In this document: positions 7,840-18,363 of the stretch, piece after piece
Layout of the letters: each line of letters starts with the position of its first letter
Numbering within the stretch: the first letter of the stretch is position 1
NCBI RefSeq assembly: GCF_002090075.1
Contig: NZ_BBRI01000003.1
Span: forward strand, 310,001-374,000
DNA: 64,000 bases
Source of the DNA: Demequina sp. NBRC 110052
Lineage (GTDB): Bacteria > Actinomycetota > Actinomycetes > Actinomycetales > Demequinaceae
Direction of reading: 5' to 3'
Notes under the pieces: generated by a model
Told to the model about the DNA's origin: nothing
What the model saw: only the letters and a program-made list of their open reading frames with translations
The model's database searches: none
Program-made: the position numbers and the translations under genes

Positions 7840-8630
7840 CCGCCCAAGTCTACGGTCGTCGAAGGGCCGTCGTCCTCGATGGGCGCGGACTCCTCGGTCT
7901 GCACCGGCACGGGGATGTCCTCGCCGTTGCCCGCCTCGTCGATCGAGGCCCACAGCTGGTCGTACCACGCGCCCGCCTCCTGGTTCTGGGGCAGACGCGC
8001 GGCCGCGGGCGAACCCTCCGCGTGGGTGGCGCCGAGCTCGGGGTCGATCACCGTATACGCCGTCTCGCCGGGAAACACCAGTTGGAAGCGCTCGCGCGCC
8101 TGCGCGATGACGAACGCGGGATCGTTCCACCGCTCCACGTCGGCAGTGAGATCGTCGACCTCGGCCTGCGCCGCGTCCCGATCCTGGCGCAGCTCGGCGA
8201 GGGTCTGCTGCTGCGCGATGTAGACGCGCACGCTGGGCACGACGACGGCGATCGCCAAGGCGATCACGATCGCGAGCACGCCCGTGCGCCATGTGAACAT
8301 GCCTGCGAGCGACCCGCGACGCCCCGAGCCCTCGATGCGCCGGGGGGCGCGCGTCGGGCGGGCGGGCGACGGACCACCGGGCCTCGTGCTGCCTGCTCGC
8401 ACAGTCCGATGCGCTCCCGAGGACGGGCCCTGGCGCGACGCCGATGCAGGGGCCGGCCCCGCCGGGCGGGACACGGGCTTCGCGCCAGCGCGTGGCGCGG
8501 CGGGGCGGGGCGTGCCCGAGGCGGCGCCCCGGTCGGGGGTGGCACGGCCCGAGCGTCGCGACGCCGAGCCCGCAGAGCGCCGCACCGGCGGACCGGATCG
8601 CGGCGCACCGGGGCGGGAGGGCGCACTCAT
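7836..8630 (-). CDS. ftsB: Cell-division protein of the FtsB/DivIC (septum formation initiator) family
   Basis: A bitopic divisome protein that would bridge FtsL/FtsQ at the septum. The 264-residue chain starts with about 105 residues very rich in Pro, Arg, Ala and Gly, then a transmembrane helix (VLAIVIALAIAVVVPSVRVY), a coiled coil (QQQTLAELRQDRDAAQAEVDDLTADVERW) and the FtsB/DivIC hallmark ERFQLVFPGETAYTV, ending in an acidic tail. The start MSAPS at 8630 is chosen; an ATG three codons upstream is equally possible. It sits directly downstream of eno and overlaps DUF501. Confidence 0.9.
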   Translation of the reverse strand: MSAPSRPGAPRSGPPVRRSAGSASRRSGRATPDRGAASGTPRPAAPRAGAKPVSRPAGPAPASASRQGPSSGAHRTVRAGSTRPGGPSPARPTRAPRRIEGSGRRGSLAGMFTWRTGVLAIVIALAIAVVVPSVRVYIAQQQTLAELRQDRDAAQAEVDDLTADVERWNDPAFVIAQARERFQLVFPGETAYTVIDPELGATHAEGSPAAARLPQNQEAGAWYDQLWASIDEAGNGEDIPVPVQTEESAPIEDDGPSTTVDLGG

Positions 8631-8709
8631 GCCGTCCATTGTCAGGCCCCGAGGCCCACGGGTGACGCGGGCGACGGGGCGCGTCGCGGGATTCGCCGCG
8701 GCTGGACGG

Positions 8710-8749
8710 CACGAAGGGCGCACCCCCCTGAGGGGATGCGCCCTTCGTG
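8710..8749 (-). terminator. Hairpin terminator between eno and ftsB
   Basis: CACGAAGGGCGCA (8710-8722) and TGCGCCCTTCGTG (8737-8749) are exact inverted repeats, with an inner CCCC/GGGG pair around a four-base loop. It lies 32 bases after the eno stop and upstream of ftsB, so it probably ends or attenuates the eno transcript. No T-run follows. Confidence 0.75.
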
Positions 8750-8780
8750 TGCTCACCCGGCGTCTGCCGGGCGGCGGGCC

Positions 8781-10154
<1,374 letters not shown>

Positions 10155-10796
10155 CTAGGTCCTACGGGATGAACGTCGGGTGACGTCGCTCTCGGCTCCT
10201 CGCACGTCGGCCTCGACGGCCCTGACGGCGTCGCGCAGCGCGGCCTCTGCGTCGATCCCCTCGGCGCGTGCACGCGCGACGAGCGCCAACAGCTCCCCAC
10301 CGATGCCGTCGACGGACGCATGCGCCACGCCCGCGCGCTCCGCTCGCCCGAGCACTTTCTGCGCGCGCTGCAGCGCAGGCAGCGCGACCGGGACTCCATC
10401 GAGCACAGAGGCTCGGCTCATGGTGCGAGCCTTCACCGCCTCGTACCGCGCCCGCACCTCGTCGGCATCGGCGACGGTCGCGTCGCCGAAGACATGGGGA
10501 TTGCGCTCGATCAGCTTGTCCGCGCTGGCGCGGGCCACGTCCTCGAGCCCGAACGGCGCATCGGCGTCCTCCTGCGCGAGGCGGGAATGGAGCACGACCT
10601 GCAGCAGCACATCACCCAGCTCGCCGAGCATCTCGGGGCCGTCGCCGGCCTCGATCGCCTCGACGAGCTCATGCGCCTCCTCGATCACGTACGGCGCGAG
10701 ACTGACGTGAGTCTGCTCGTGGTACCACGGGCACCCGCTCGCCGAGCGGAGGGTGTCGATGACCTCGACCAGCCGCTTGAGCTCGCTCCCCTGCAC
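10155..10796 (-). CDS. mazG: MazG-type nucleoside triphosphate pyrophosphohydrolase
   Basis: Hydrolyses (deoxy)nucleoside triphosphates to monophosphates and pyrophosphate, thought to clean the nucleotide pool. The first half carries LRSASGCPWYHEQTHVSLAPYVIEEAHELVEAI and the metal-binding ELGDVLLQVVLHSRLAQE typical of MazG; the second half is a weaker repeat with Ala-rich sequence. The GTG at 10796 starts about 10 residues before the conserved RLVEVIDTLRS; longer in-frame starts would overlap the upstream lipoprotein gene. Gene order mfd-lipoprotein-mazG-eno is conserved in actinobacteria. Confidence 0.88.
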   Translation of the reverse strand: MQGSELKRLVEVIDTLRSASGCPWYHEQTHVSLAPYVIEEAHELVEAIEAGDGPEMLGELGDVLLQVVLHSRLAQEDADAPFGLEDVARASADKLIERNPHVFGDATVADADEVRARYEAVKARTMSRASVLDGVPVALPALQRAQKVLGRAERAGVAHASVDGIGGELLALVARARAEGIDAEAALRDAVRAVEADVRGAESDVTRRSSRRT

Positions 10797-10813
10797 GCGT
10801 GTGGCCCGGAGAC

Positions 10814-11476
10814 CTATTCGGTCACCGACGCGTCGGGCTCGGAGCCATCGGCCGGGGCAGGTCCGGCGTTCGGCGCGCCGAACCACGCGGGCGCCGTCGT
10901 GAGGTCGTAGCCCGAGACGGCGACGAACACCACGTACACCGACGAGCCGATCGAGTTCACGTTCTCCTCGGCGGTCTGCGCGGCAGAGGTCACGGAGTCG
11001 AGGAACAGCTGCGCGCTGAAGTCGCCGTAGCGCGGCGAGGTGTCCAGGTCGGTCTCGAGCTCCGCGGCGAGCTCGGCGATGAAGGCCGAGCCGTCCTCGG
11101 TCGAGGCGAGGTAGCCGAGCGACTTCGCGGTGCGGATCGCGTCGAACACCGCCTCATCGGGCACCGCGGGCTCGTAACCGATCGCGGAGAACCAGCCCGC
11201 GACATCCTCGGCGAGCTCGTCATCGCTCCACGCGTACCCCGCGTCGGACGCCTCGGTCACAACCGCGTCCTCGATGACCGCGAGCGTCAGCGCCCACCCC
11301 TGATCCGCGACGACGGCGAGGCCGTCGAGGCCGTCGGAGAAGTGGGAGACATCTGCGGTGGTGACGCTCACGCCAGCACCCTGGGCCACGACCCCGTTCC
11401 CGGGCGCGCACGCACTGAGCGCGAGGGAGGCGGCGACGGCGACGGCGGCGATGAGACGGCGCTTCACGGAGACCAT
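10814..11476 (-). CDS. SurA-like N-terminal domain lipoprotein
   Basis: A secreted lipoprotein of about 220 residues. The N-terminus has a basic start, a hydrophobic core and the lipobox LALSAC, so lipid attachment at that cysteine is predicted. The rest is helical and acidic (DVSHFSDGLDGLAVV, WALTLAVIEDAVV) and resembles the helical N-terminal domain of SurA/PrsA-type chaperones, without a visible parvulin isomerase domain. It takes the place where LpqU stands in Mycobacterium. The exact start is uncertain: ATG 11485, ATG 11476 and a GTG three codons later are all in frame. Confidence 0.65.
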   Translation of the reverse strand: MVSVKRRLIAAVAVAASLALSACAPGNGVVAQGAGVSVTTADVSHFSDGLDGLAVVADQGWALTLAVIEDAVVTEASDAGYAWSDDELAEDVAGWFSAIGYEPAVPDEAVFDAIRTAKSLGYLASTEDGSAFIAELAAELETDLDTSPRYGDFSAQLFLDSVTSAAQTAEENVNSIGSSVYVVFVAVSGYDLTTAPAWFGAPNAGPAPADGSEPDASVTE

Positions 11477-11486
11477 GGGCCTCATC

Positions 11487-14400
11487 CTAACGGCGCTCGC
11501 CGACGGCCCCGACAGGGCCGAACGAGGCCAGAACCTCGCGCACCCAGTCGAGCACAGGCAGCCCTTCGAGGGGCCGACCTCCGACGCGCGCGGTCGTCGG
11601 CGTCGGGACGAGGACCTGTCGCACGGCGGGCTTGATCATGGTGCCCGGGTACAGGCGCGTGAGCCTCATCGCGGCCGAGTCGGGCAGCTCGACGGGCGAG
11701 AACCTCACGAATCTCCCCTGATTCACCACATCGGCCACGCCCCGCTCGCGCAGCGTGAGGCGCAGGCGCGCCACCGCCATGAGGTTCGCGACAGGCTCCG
11801 GCACGGTGCCATAGCGATCGTCGAGTTCCTCCTCGATCTCGGCGAGGGTCGCCTCGTCGGAGGCGTCGGCGATCTTGCGGTACGCCTCGAGGCGCAGCCG
11901 CTCGTGCTCGATGTAGGCCGTAGGGATGTGCGCGTCGATCGGCAGCTCGATCGTGACGGGCGGCTTCTCCTCCGCCTCCCCACGGAAGCCCGCGACCGCC
12001 TCGCCGACCATGCGGATATACAGGTCGAAGCCCACGCCCTCGATGTGGCCCGACTGCTCGCCGCCCAGCAGGTTGCCCGCGCCGCGAATCTCGAGGTCCT
12101 TGAGCGCGACGGCCATGCCGGAGCCGAGGTCGGTGTTGGCGGCGATCGTCTGCAGCCGATCGTGCGCGGTCTCCGTGAGCGCCTTGGACGGCGGATAGAG
12201 GAAATACGCGTAGGCGCGCTCTCGCGCACGCCCCACGCGGCCGCGCAATTGGTGCAGCTGGGACAGCCCGAACGCATCGGCACGCTCGACGATGAGCGTG
12301 TTCGCATTGGAGATGTCCAGGCCGGTCTCGACGATCGTGGTGCACACCAGCACGTCGTACTTCTTGTCGTAGTAGTCGACGATCACCTGCTCGAGCTGCT
12401 TCTCGCTCATCTGCCCGTGTGCGACGGCGATGCGCGCCTCAGGCACCAGGTCACCGAGCTTGCGCGCGGCCGCGTCGATCGACTTCACCGCGTTGTGGAT
12501 GTAGAACACCTGGCCGTCGCGCAGCAGCTCACGCCGGATCGCAGCGATCACCTGCGCGTCCTCGTGGGGCCCGACGTACGTGAGGATCGGGTGACGCTCC
12601 TCCGGCGGCGTGGCGAGCGTGGACATCTCACGGATGCCCGTCACCGCCATCTCGAGCGTGCGCGGAATCGGCGTCGCCGACATCGCGAGCACGTCCACGT
12701 CGGTGCGCATGGCCTTGAGCGTCTCCTTGTGCTCCACGCCGAAGCGCTGCTCCTCGTCGATGATCAGCAGCCCGAGGTCCTTGAAGCGCACCGTGCCGGT
12801 GATGAGGCGGTGCGTGCCGATCACCATGTCGATCGTCCCGTCGGCCAACCCCTCGAGGATCTCCTTGGCCTCCTTGTCCGTCTGGAAGCGCGACAGCGCC
12901 GCGACCTTGACCGGGAACTGCGCGAACCGCTCCGTGAACGTGTCGAGGTGCTGCTTGACGAGCAGCGTCGTGGGGCACAGGAGTGCCACCTGGGCGCCGT
13001 CCTGGATCGCCTTGAAGGCCGCACGCACCGCGACCTCGGTCTTGCCGAAGCCGACATCGCCGCACACGAGCCGGTCCATCGGCACGGACCGCTCCATGTC
13101 AGCCTTGACCTCGTCGATCGTGGTGAGCTGATCCGGGGTCTCCACGAACGGGAAGGACTCCTCGAGCTCGCGCTGCCACGGAGTGTCATCGCCGTACTCG
13201 CGCCCCTGCGACGCCATGCGCGCGCTGTACAGACGGATGAGTTCGGCCGCGATCTCCTTGACGGCCTTGCGCGCCCTGCCCTTGGTCTTCGCCCAGTCCG
13301 CGCCGCCCATCCGGTTCACGCTGGGGGTCTCGCCGCCCACGTACTTGGTGACCTGGTCCAGCTGGTCCGTGGGCACTGACAGCCGGTCCCCCGGCCCGCC
13401 CTTCTTCGAGGGCGCGTACTCGATGACCAGGTATTCGCGCTCGACGCCCCGCACGGTCCGCTTGGCGAGCTCCACGAAGCGCCCGACGCCGTGGGCCTCG
13501 TGGACGACGAAGTCGCCTGGGCGCAGCTGCAGCGGGTCCACCTGGGCGCGCCTGCGGCTCGCGACCTTCACCTTGGGGCCGGCCGCCGTCGCGGCGCGAC
13601 CGGTGAGGTCCGACTCGTGCAGCAGCACGAACCGCGCGTCCGCCACCTCGTAGCCGCGCCCGGTGATGCCGGGCACGACGGCGACCACGGCGTCGGGCGC
13701 ATCGCCGAGCGACGCGACCACGCGGGCCGGAACCTCGGCCTCCGCGAGCTGCTCCGCGATGCGGTGCGCCGAGCCGGTCGACGCCGCGGCGAGCACCACG
13801 CGCCAGCTGTCGTGCACCCGACCGCGCAGCCACGACAGGCCCTCGGAGAGGCGTCCGCGGAACTCCTCGGCCGGGCCGATGCCGGTCTCCGCAGCGCCGT
13901 GCGCGCCGAACGGACCCAGCGTGGACCACGCGAGGCCCCGCGACTCGACGCCCTCCTCGAGCTCCTCGAGCGTGAGGAACGCAGCGTCGGCCTCCACGGG
14001 CGCGTCGGCGCCCGCACCCGCCGACACCCAGGCCGCCGCCAAGAACTCCTGCGCGGTGCGCTGCAGATCCTCCGCGCGGCGCGCGAGACGCTCAGGCTCC
14101 ACCGCAAGCACGCGAGTGCCGCGCGGAAGGACGTCCGTGAGCGGCTCGAGCCGGTCCAGCAGCACCGGGATGAGCGACTCCATGCCCTCGACGGCGTGGC
14201 CGTCAGCGAGCCGCGCGAGCATGTCAGAGGCCGCCGGGTAGTCGTCGATGAGCGAGGCCGCACGGCGCTTCACGTCCTCCGTGAGCAGCAGCTCCCGGCA
14301 CGGCGGCGCCCACAGCAGCGGCACGTCCTCGAGCGAGCGCTGGTCGGCGACGGAGAAAGATCGCAGCGAATCGATCTCGTCGCCGAAGAACTCGATGCGC

Positions 14401-14999
14401 ACCGGGTGAGGGTCGGTGGGCGCGAACACGTCGACGATGCCGCCGCGCACCGCGAACTCCCCGCGCCGCTCCACCATGTCCACGCGCGTGTACGCAGCGC
14501 CCGCGAGCGCCTCCACCAGATCCGTGAGATCGAGCCGGTCGCCCACGTGCACGCGCACCGGAGTGAGGTCCGCCAAGTGCGGCACGAGCGGCTGCAGGAC
14601 GGCGCGCAGCGGCGCGACCACTACGGCGAGGCGTGGCAGCCCCGTCTCGCTCGCCACCTCCTCGGGGTGCACCAGCCGGCGCAGCGTCGCGAGCCTGCGC
14701 GCGACGGTGTCGGAGCGTGGGCTCAACCGCTCATGCGGGAGCGTCTCCCACGACGGCAGCAGACCCACCGTGGCCGGATCGATGTACGCCCCCAGGGCCG
14801 CGGCCAGATGCTCGGCATCACCGCCGGTCGCCGTGACCACCAGCACGGGGCTCACGTCGTCGCCCGACGCCGCCTGGGCGACGATGGCGGGCGCCGCCGC
14901 CGCGGGCCCCAGCAGGTGGCCACCGGCCGACAGGTCCACGACGGGGAGCGACGGCAGCGCGCTCGCGAGGGCGGGCACGGACACGGGGTGAGTCGACAA
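11487..14999 (-). CDS. mfd: Transcription-repair coupling factor Mfd
   Basis: Removes RNA polymerase stalled at DNA lesions and recruits UvrA. The protein has a UvrB-like N-terminal module (LLPSWETLPHERLSPRSDTVARRLATLR), the RNA-polymerase interacting domain (LRPGDFVVHEAHGVGRF), then a RecG-like superfamily 2 motor with Walker A GDVGFGKTEVAVRAAF, DEEQ box IIDEEQRFGV, SATPIPRTLEMA and QLRGRVGR, and a C-terminal TRCF domain. TTG 14999 is chosen because GGAGG lies six bases before it; an ATG at 15056 and GTGs at 15017 and 14984 are alternatives. About 1170 residues, normal length. Confidence 0.95.
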   Translation of the reverse strand: MSTHPVSVPALASALPSLPVVDLSAGGHLLGPAAAAPAIVAQAASGDDVSPVLVVTATGGDAEHLAAALGAYIDPATVGLLPSWETLPHERLSPRSDTVARRLATLRRLVHPEEVASETGLPRLAVVVAPLRAVLQPLVPHLADLTPVRVHVGDRLDLTDLVEALAGAAYTRVDMVERRGEFAVRGGIVDVFAPTDPHPVRIEFFGDEIDSLRSFSVADQRSLEDVPLLWAPPCRELLLTEDVKRRAASLIDDYPAASDMLARLADGHAVEGMESLIPVLLDRLEPLTDVLPRGTRVLAVEPERLARRAEDLQRTAQEFLAAAWVSAGAGADAPVEADAAFLTLEELEEGVESRGLAWSTLGPFGAHGAAETGIGPAEEFRGRLSEGLSWLRGRVHDSWRVVLAAASTGSAHRIAEQLAEAEVPARVVASLGDAPDAVVAVVPGITGRGYEVADARFVLLHESDLTGRAATAAGPKVKVASRRRAQVDPLQLRPGDFVVHEAHGVGRFVELAKRTVRGVEREYLVIEYAPSKKGGPGDRLSVPTDQLDQVTKYVGGETPSVNRMGGADWAKTKGRARKAVKEIAAELIRLYSARMASQGREYGDDTPWQRELEESFPFVETPDQLTTIDEVKADMERSVPMDRLVCGDVGFGKTEVAVRAAFKAIQDGAQVALLCPTTLLVKQHLDTFTERFAQFPVKVAALSRFQTDKEAKEILEGLADGTIDMVIGTHRLITGTVRFKDLGLLIIDEEQRFGVEHKETLKAMRTDVDVLAMSATPIPRTLEMAVTGIREMSTLATPPEERHPILTYVGPHEDAQVIAAIRRELLRDGQVFYIHNAVKSIDAAARKLGDLVPEARIAVAHGQMSEKQLEQVIVDYYDKKYDVLVCTTIVETGLDISNANTLIVERADAFGLSQLHQLRGRVGRARERAYAYFLYPPSKALTETAHDRLQTIAANTDLGSGMAVALKDLEIRGAGNLLGGEQSGHIEGVGFDLYIRMVGEAVAGFRGEAEEKPPVTIELPIDAHIPTAYIEHERLRLEAYRKIADASDEATLAEIEEELDDRYGTVPEPVANLMAVARLRLTLRERGVADVVNQGRFVRFSPVELPDSAAMRLTRLYPGTMIKPAVRQVLVPTPTTARVGGRPLEGLPVLDWVREVLASFGPVGAVGERR

Positions 15000-15114
15000 G
15001 CGAGGCCTCCAGGGCACGACGAAGCGCCGGAATCCTGCACTCCGGTGCCCCACCATCGTAGGCGCGACGCGTACGGTGGTCCGGTACGTCCCCAGCCAGA
15101 CCCCAGGAGGCCCC

Positions 15115-15774
15115 GTGCGTCACGCCGCCCTCGCCGCCACCCTCGCGGCGGCGCTCGCCCTCACTGCCTGCTCAAGCGATGGCGACCCGGTCACGCCCGA
15201 CGAGGGTGAGACTTCCGCGCCGGCCCCCACCGAGTCGGGCACGGCACCGCAGGGAGACCAGCCGACGGCTGAGGGCGAGAGCGACGACGTCACTCTCGCC
15301 GACCTGACGATCTCCACGCACGGCATCGGGCCGTTCGAGGTGGGCATGAGCGTCGCCGCACTGTCCGAGCTGACCGCGATCGACTACAGCACGATGGTGG
15401 ACGGCACCGCCGCGTGCGTCGAGTTCCCGCTCTCGTACGCCGACCCGCTGTCCTCCATGGCGGCGCTCGCCGAGAGCGGCGGCCTCGACGGCACCGTGGA
15501 CACGTTCGCCGTGTTCGACTGGCAGTCCGACGGACTCCCGACGCCGCGCACCGACGGCGGCCTGGGGCTCGGCTCGAGCCTCGCCGAGATCGCGGCGGTC
15601 TACGGAGATGCCCTCCAGACCGAGCCATGGACGCTCGACGACGACGTCACGCGCGCGTGGGCCGTGGACGACGACGGCTACGGCATCCAATTCCTCGTGG
15701 ACGCCGAGAGCGGCGCGCTCGAGATCGTCGTGGGGCGAGCCCCGCAAGTCACCTACGAGGCCGGCTGCCCCTGA
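15115..15774 (+). CDS. Putative lipoprotein of unknown function
   Basis: A 219-residue secreted protein starting VRHAALAATLAAALALTACSS: a classical lipoprotein signal with lipobox LTAC. A Thr/Glu/Pro/Ser-rich spacer of about 40 residues precedes a folded domain with THGIGPFEVGMSV and a second GLGLGSSLAEIAAVYGDAL, a pattern reminiscent of two repeated small domains. AGGAGG lies four bases before the GTG. It is divergent from mfd and convergent with the GH65 gene. No specific function is recognised. Confidence 0.8.
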   Translation: MRHAALAATLAAALALTACSSDGDPVTPDEGETSAPAPTESGTAPQGDQPTAEGESDDVTLADLTISTHGIGPFEVGMSVAALSELTAIDYSTMVDGTAACVEFPLSYADPLSSMAALAESGGLDGTVDTFAVFDWQSDGLPTPRTDGGLGLGSSLAEIAAVYGDALQTEPWTLDDDVTRAWAVDDDGYGIQFLVDAESGALEIVVGRAPQVTYEAGCP

Positions 15775-15782
15775 CGCGTCAC

Positions 15783-15804
15783 CGCGCAGCCCGTGGGCTG
15801 CGCG
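15783..15804. terminator. Bidirectional hairpin between convergent genes
   Basis: CGCGCAGCCC-GT-GGGCTGCGCG is a perfect ten-pair inverted repeat filling the gap between the lipoprotein stop (15774) and the GH65 stop (15805). Position between convergent genes supports a shared terminator. Confidence 0.75.
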
Positions 15805-18363
15805 TCAGTCGACCAGCTGATCCTCGTCCGAGTCCTCGGACGGGTCCAGGTGGTCAGCGCTCTCCGCGACGGTCGCGGGCAGCGACGTCGTCACCACCGT
15901 GCCGTCCGCACGCACGGTGCCGTGGAACGCCGCAGGGTCCGGCGACCCGTCCAGGCGCGGACCCTGATCCGCCAGCTCGACGACTGTGGGGCGCGATGGC
16001 GTGACCAGATGAGGAACGCCGCGCACCGTCACCGACACCGCGGGGCCGGTCTCGATCGCGAACTCGACGGCCTCGGCACGCACGGTGACCCTCAGTCGCG
16101 TCGCACGATGCGTGATCCGGTACGTGAGCGCCTCCCACGACTCGGGCAGCCGCGGATCGAAGTTGAGGCCGTCACCGTAGTCGCGGAAGCCTCCGAAGCC
16201 GTGCACGAGCGCCGACCACACGCCGCCCGTCGAGGCGATGTGCATGCCGTCAGCGGTGTTCTCATGCAGATCAGCGAGATCCACGAACAGCGAGTCCCAG
16301 AAGTAGCGCAGCGCGAGCTGGTGGTAGCCCACCTCGGCCGCCACGATCGACTGGACCACGCCGGACAGCGTCGAGTCGCCCGTGGTGATCGGGTCGTAGT
16401 ACTCGAAGTCGGCGCGCTTCTCCGCCGGCGTGAAGTGCTCGCTCTGCAGGAACAGCGCCAGCACCACGTCCGCCTGCTTGAGCACCTGGAAGCGGTAGAT
16501 CACCAGCGGGTGGAAGTGCAGCAGCAGCGGGCGCTTCTCCGGCGGCGTGTTCTCGAGGTCCCACAGCTCGCGCTCGTTGAACAGCGCGTCCTGCGGGTGG
16601 ATGCCGAGCTGCTCGTCCCACAGGATCGCCATGCCCTCGGCCGCGCGCTCCCACTCGTCGATCTCCTCGTCGCGCAGCTCGAGCCGGTGCACCATCGCGG
16701 CGTACTGCTCGGGCCACGTGGCCGCCAGCTTGCGCACCGATTCCGCGGCGCAGCGCAGATTGAAGCGCGCCATGACGTTCGTGTACAGGTTGTCGTTCAC
16801 GACCGTCGTGTACTCGTCGGGCCCTGTCACGCCGTGGATGCGGAACGTCTCAGAGCCGTCTCGTGTGCGCCGCCAGAAGCCCAGATCGGCCCACATGCGG
16901 GCAGTCTGGACGAGGATATCGATCCCCTCGCGGGCCAGGAACTCGTCGTCGCCCGTCGCGCGCACATACTTGTTCACCGCATAGGAGATGTCGGCGTCGA
17001 TGTGATACTGCGCGGTCCCAGCCGCGTAGTACGCCGAGGCTTCCTCGCCATTGATGGTGCGCCACGGGAACAGCGCGCCATTCTGCGCGAGCTCGGAGGC
17101 CCGGCGCTCCGCTGCGGGCAGCAGCCGGTAGCGGTAACGCAGCGCGTTGCGGGCGATCTGTGGGGACGTGTACACGAAGAACGGCACCGCATAGATCTCG
17201 GTGTCCCAGAAGTAGTGGCCGCCGTACCCCGAGCCCGTCACGCCCTTCGCGGGCACGCCCAGCCCGTCGCCGCGCGCGGCCGCCTGCGCCAGGTGGAACA
17301 GGTTGAAGCGGATGGCCTGCTGCAGCGCGTCCTGACCCTCGACCTCCACGTCCGAGCGCTCCCAGAAGTCCGCGAGCCACCGCCGCTGGTCCGCGAGCTG
17401 CTGCGCGGGCGTCTCCTGGCGCACACGGTCGAGCGTGCGGTGGCAGCGATCCGCGAGCTCGCGCGGCGGCACCATGCGCGACGAGTGGAAGCTCACGACC
17501 TTGGTGAGCGCGAACGTCTGACCCGGCTGAAGCCGTGCCCTGAACACGTGCTTCGCGAGGTCGGGCGTGACCTCGGTGAACTGCTCGTACTCGACGTCCG
17601 TCTCGACGTGGTGTTCCATGCCCACCGCGATCGTCATGCCCGAGCGCAGTGTCTGATAGCCGAGCATCACGCGATCGTTGGAGCCGTGATGCAGCCGCGG
17701 CTCGAGCACGCGCTCGTCGAGCGCCTCCGCCTTGCGCGGGTCGAACCCGCCGGTGGCCTTCGCGCCGTGGCGGTACTCGTCAGCGCCTCCCGAGCGATTC
17801 AGCAGTTGAGAGGAGATCGCGATCGGCGCCTCCTTGTCCAGGAGCGTCACCTCGAACTGCATGAGCGCGAGGTGGCGCTGCGCGAACGACACCATGCGCC
17901 GCGAGCGCACCCGCACGCGGTTGCCCGCAGGGGTGCGCCACAGGAGGTCGCGTGTGAGGACGCCGTCGCGCATGTCGAGCGTGCGCGAGTAGTCGATGAG
18001 ATCTGCCACTGACAGCAGCAGCGGCTCATCGTCCACATACAGCCGGATGACCTTCGGATCAGGGACGTTGACGATCGTCTGGCCGGTGCGCGCGAAGCCG
18101 TAGGCCTCCTCGGCGTGCCTGATGTCCCATGTCTCGTGAAAGCCGTTGATGAACGTGCCGAACGCGTGGCCGTCATGGCCCTCCTCGACATTGCCGCGCA
18201 GGCCCAGATACCCGTTGCCCACGGAGAACAGCGTCTCCGTGGTGCCCAGGTCGGAGGCGTCGAAGTGCGTCTCGACGAGGCGCCAGGGGTCGACTGGGAA
18301 GCGCAGGCGGTCCAGGTGCTCAGGGACTGTCGTGTCGCCAAGGGGACGTCGGGCGGCCTTCAT
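15805..18363 (-). CDS. Glycoside hydrolase family 65 disaccharide phosphorylase
   Basis: Phosphorolyses an alpha-glucoside (maltose, trehalose, kojibiose or nigerose are the known options) to beta-glucose 1-phosphate plus a sugar. The 852-residue protein has an N-terminal beta-sandwich (SVGNGYLGLRGN), an (alpha/alpha)6 barrel with GYGGHYFWDTEIYAVPFF near residue 385, and the general acid Glu517 in HGVTGPDEYTTVVNDN; GH65 phosphorylases use phosphate rather than a second acidic residue. There is no signal peptide, so it is cytoplasmic. Its start overlaps the stop of the beta-phosphoglucomutase gene as ATGA, matching product to next enzyme. The exact disaccharide cannot be read from sequence. 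Confidence 0.9.
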   Translation of the reverse strand: MKAARRPLGDTTVPEHLDRLRFPVDPWRLVETHFDASDLGTTETLFSVGNGYLGLRGNVEEGHDGHAFGTFINGFHETWDIRHAEEAYGFARTGQTIVNVPDPKVIRLYVDDEPLLLSVADLIDYSRTLDMRDGVLTRDLLWRTPAGNRVRVRSRRMVSFAQRHLALMQFEVTLLDKEAPIAISSQLLNRSGGADEYRHGAKATGGFDPRKAEALDERVLEPRLHHGSNDRVMLGYQTLRSGMTIAVGMEHHVETDVEYEQFTEVTPDLAKHVFRARLQPGQTFALTKVVSFHSSRMVPPRELADRCHRTLDRVRQETPAQQLADQRRWLADFWERSDVEVEGQDALQQAIRFNLFHLAQAAARGDGLGVPAKGVTGSGYGGHYFWDTEIYAVPFFVYTSPQIARNALRYRYRLLPAAERRASELAQNGALFPWRTINGEEASAYYAAGTAQYHIDADISYAVNKYVRATGDDEFLAREGIDILVQTARMWADLGFWRRTRDGSETFRIHGVTGPDEYTTVVNDNLYTNVMARFNLRCAAESVRKLAATWPEQYAAMVHRLELRDEEIDEWERAAEGMAILWDEQLGIHPQDALFNERELWDLENTPPEKRPLLLHFHPLVIYRFQVLKQADVVLALFLQSEHFTPAEKRADFEYYDPITTGDSTLSGVVQSIVAAEVGYHQLALRYFWDSLFVDLADLHENTADGMHIASTGGVWSALVHGFGGFRDYGDGLNFDPRLPESWEALTYRITHRATRLRVTVRAEAVEFAIETGPAVSVTVRGVPHLVTPSRPTVVELADQGPRLDGSPDPAAFHGTVRADGTVVTTSLPATVAESADHLDPSEDSDEDQLVD

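Noticed and set aside
7333-8712. A 459-codon minus frame ending in DUF501
   Set aside because: The first 290 codons are a shadow of ftsB; the GTG at 7839 is the true DUF501 start.
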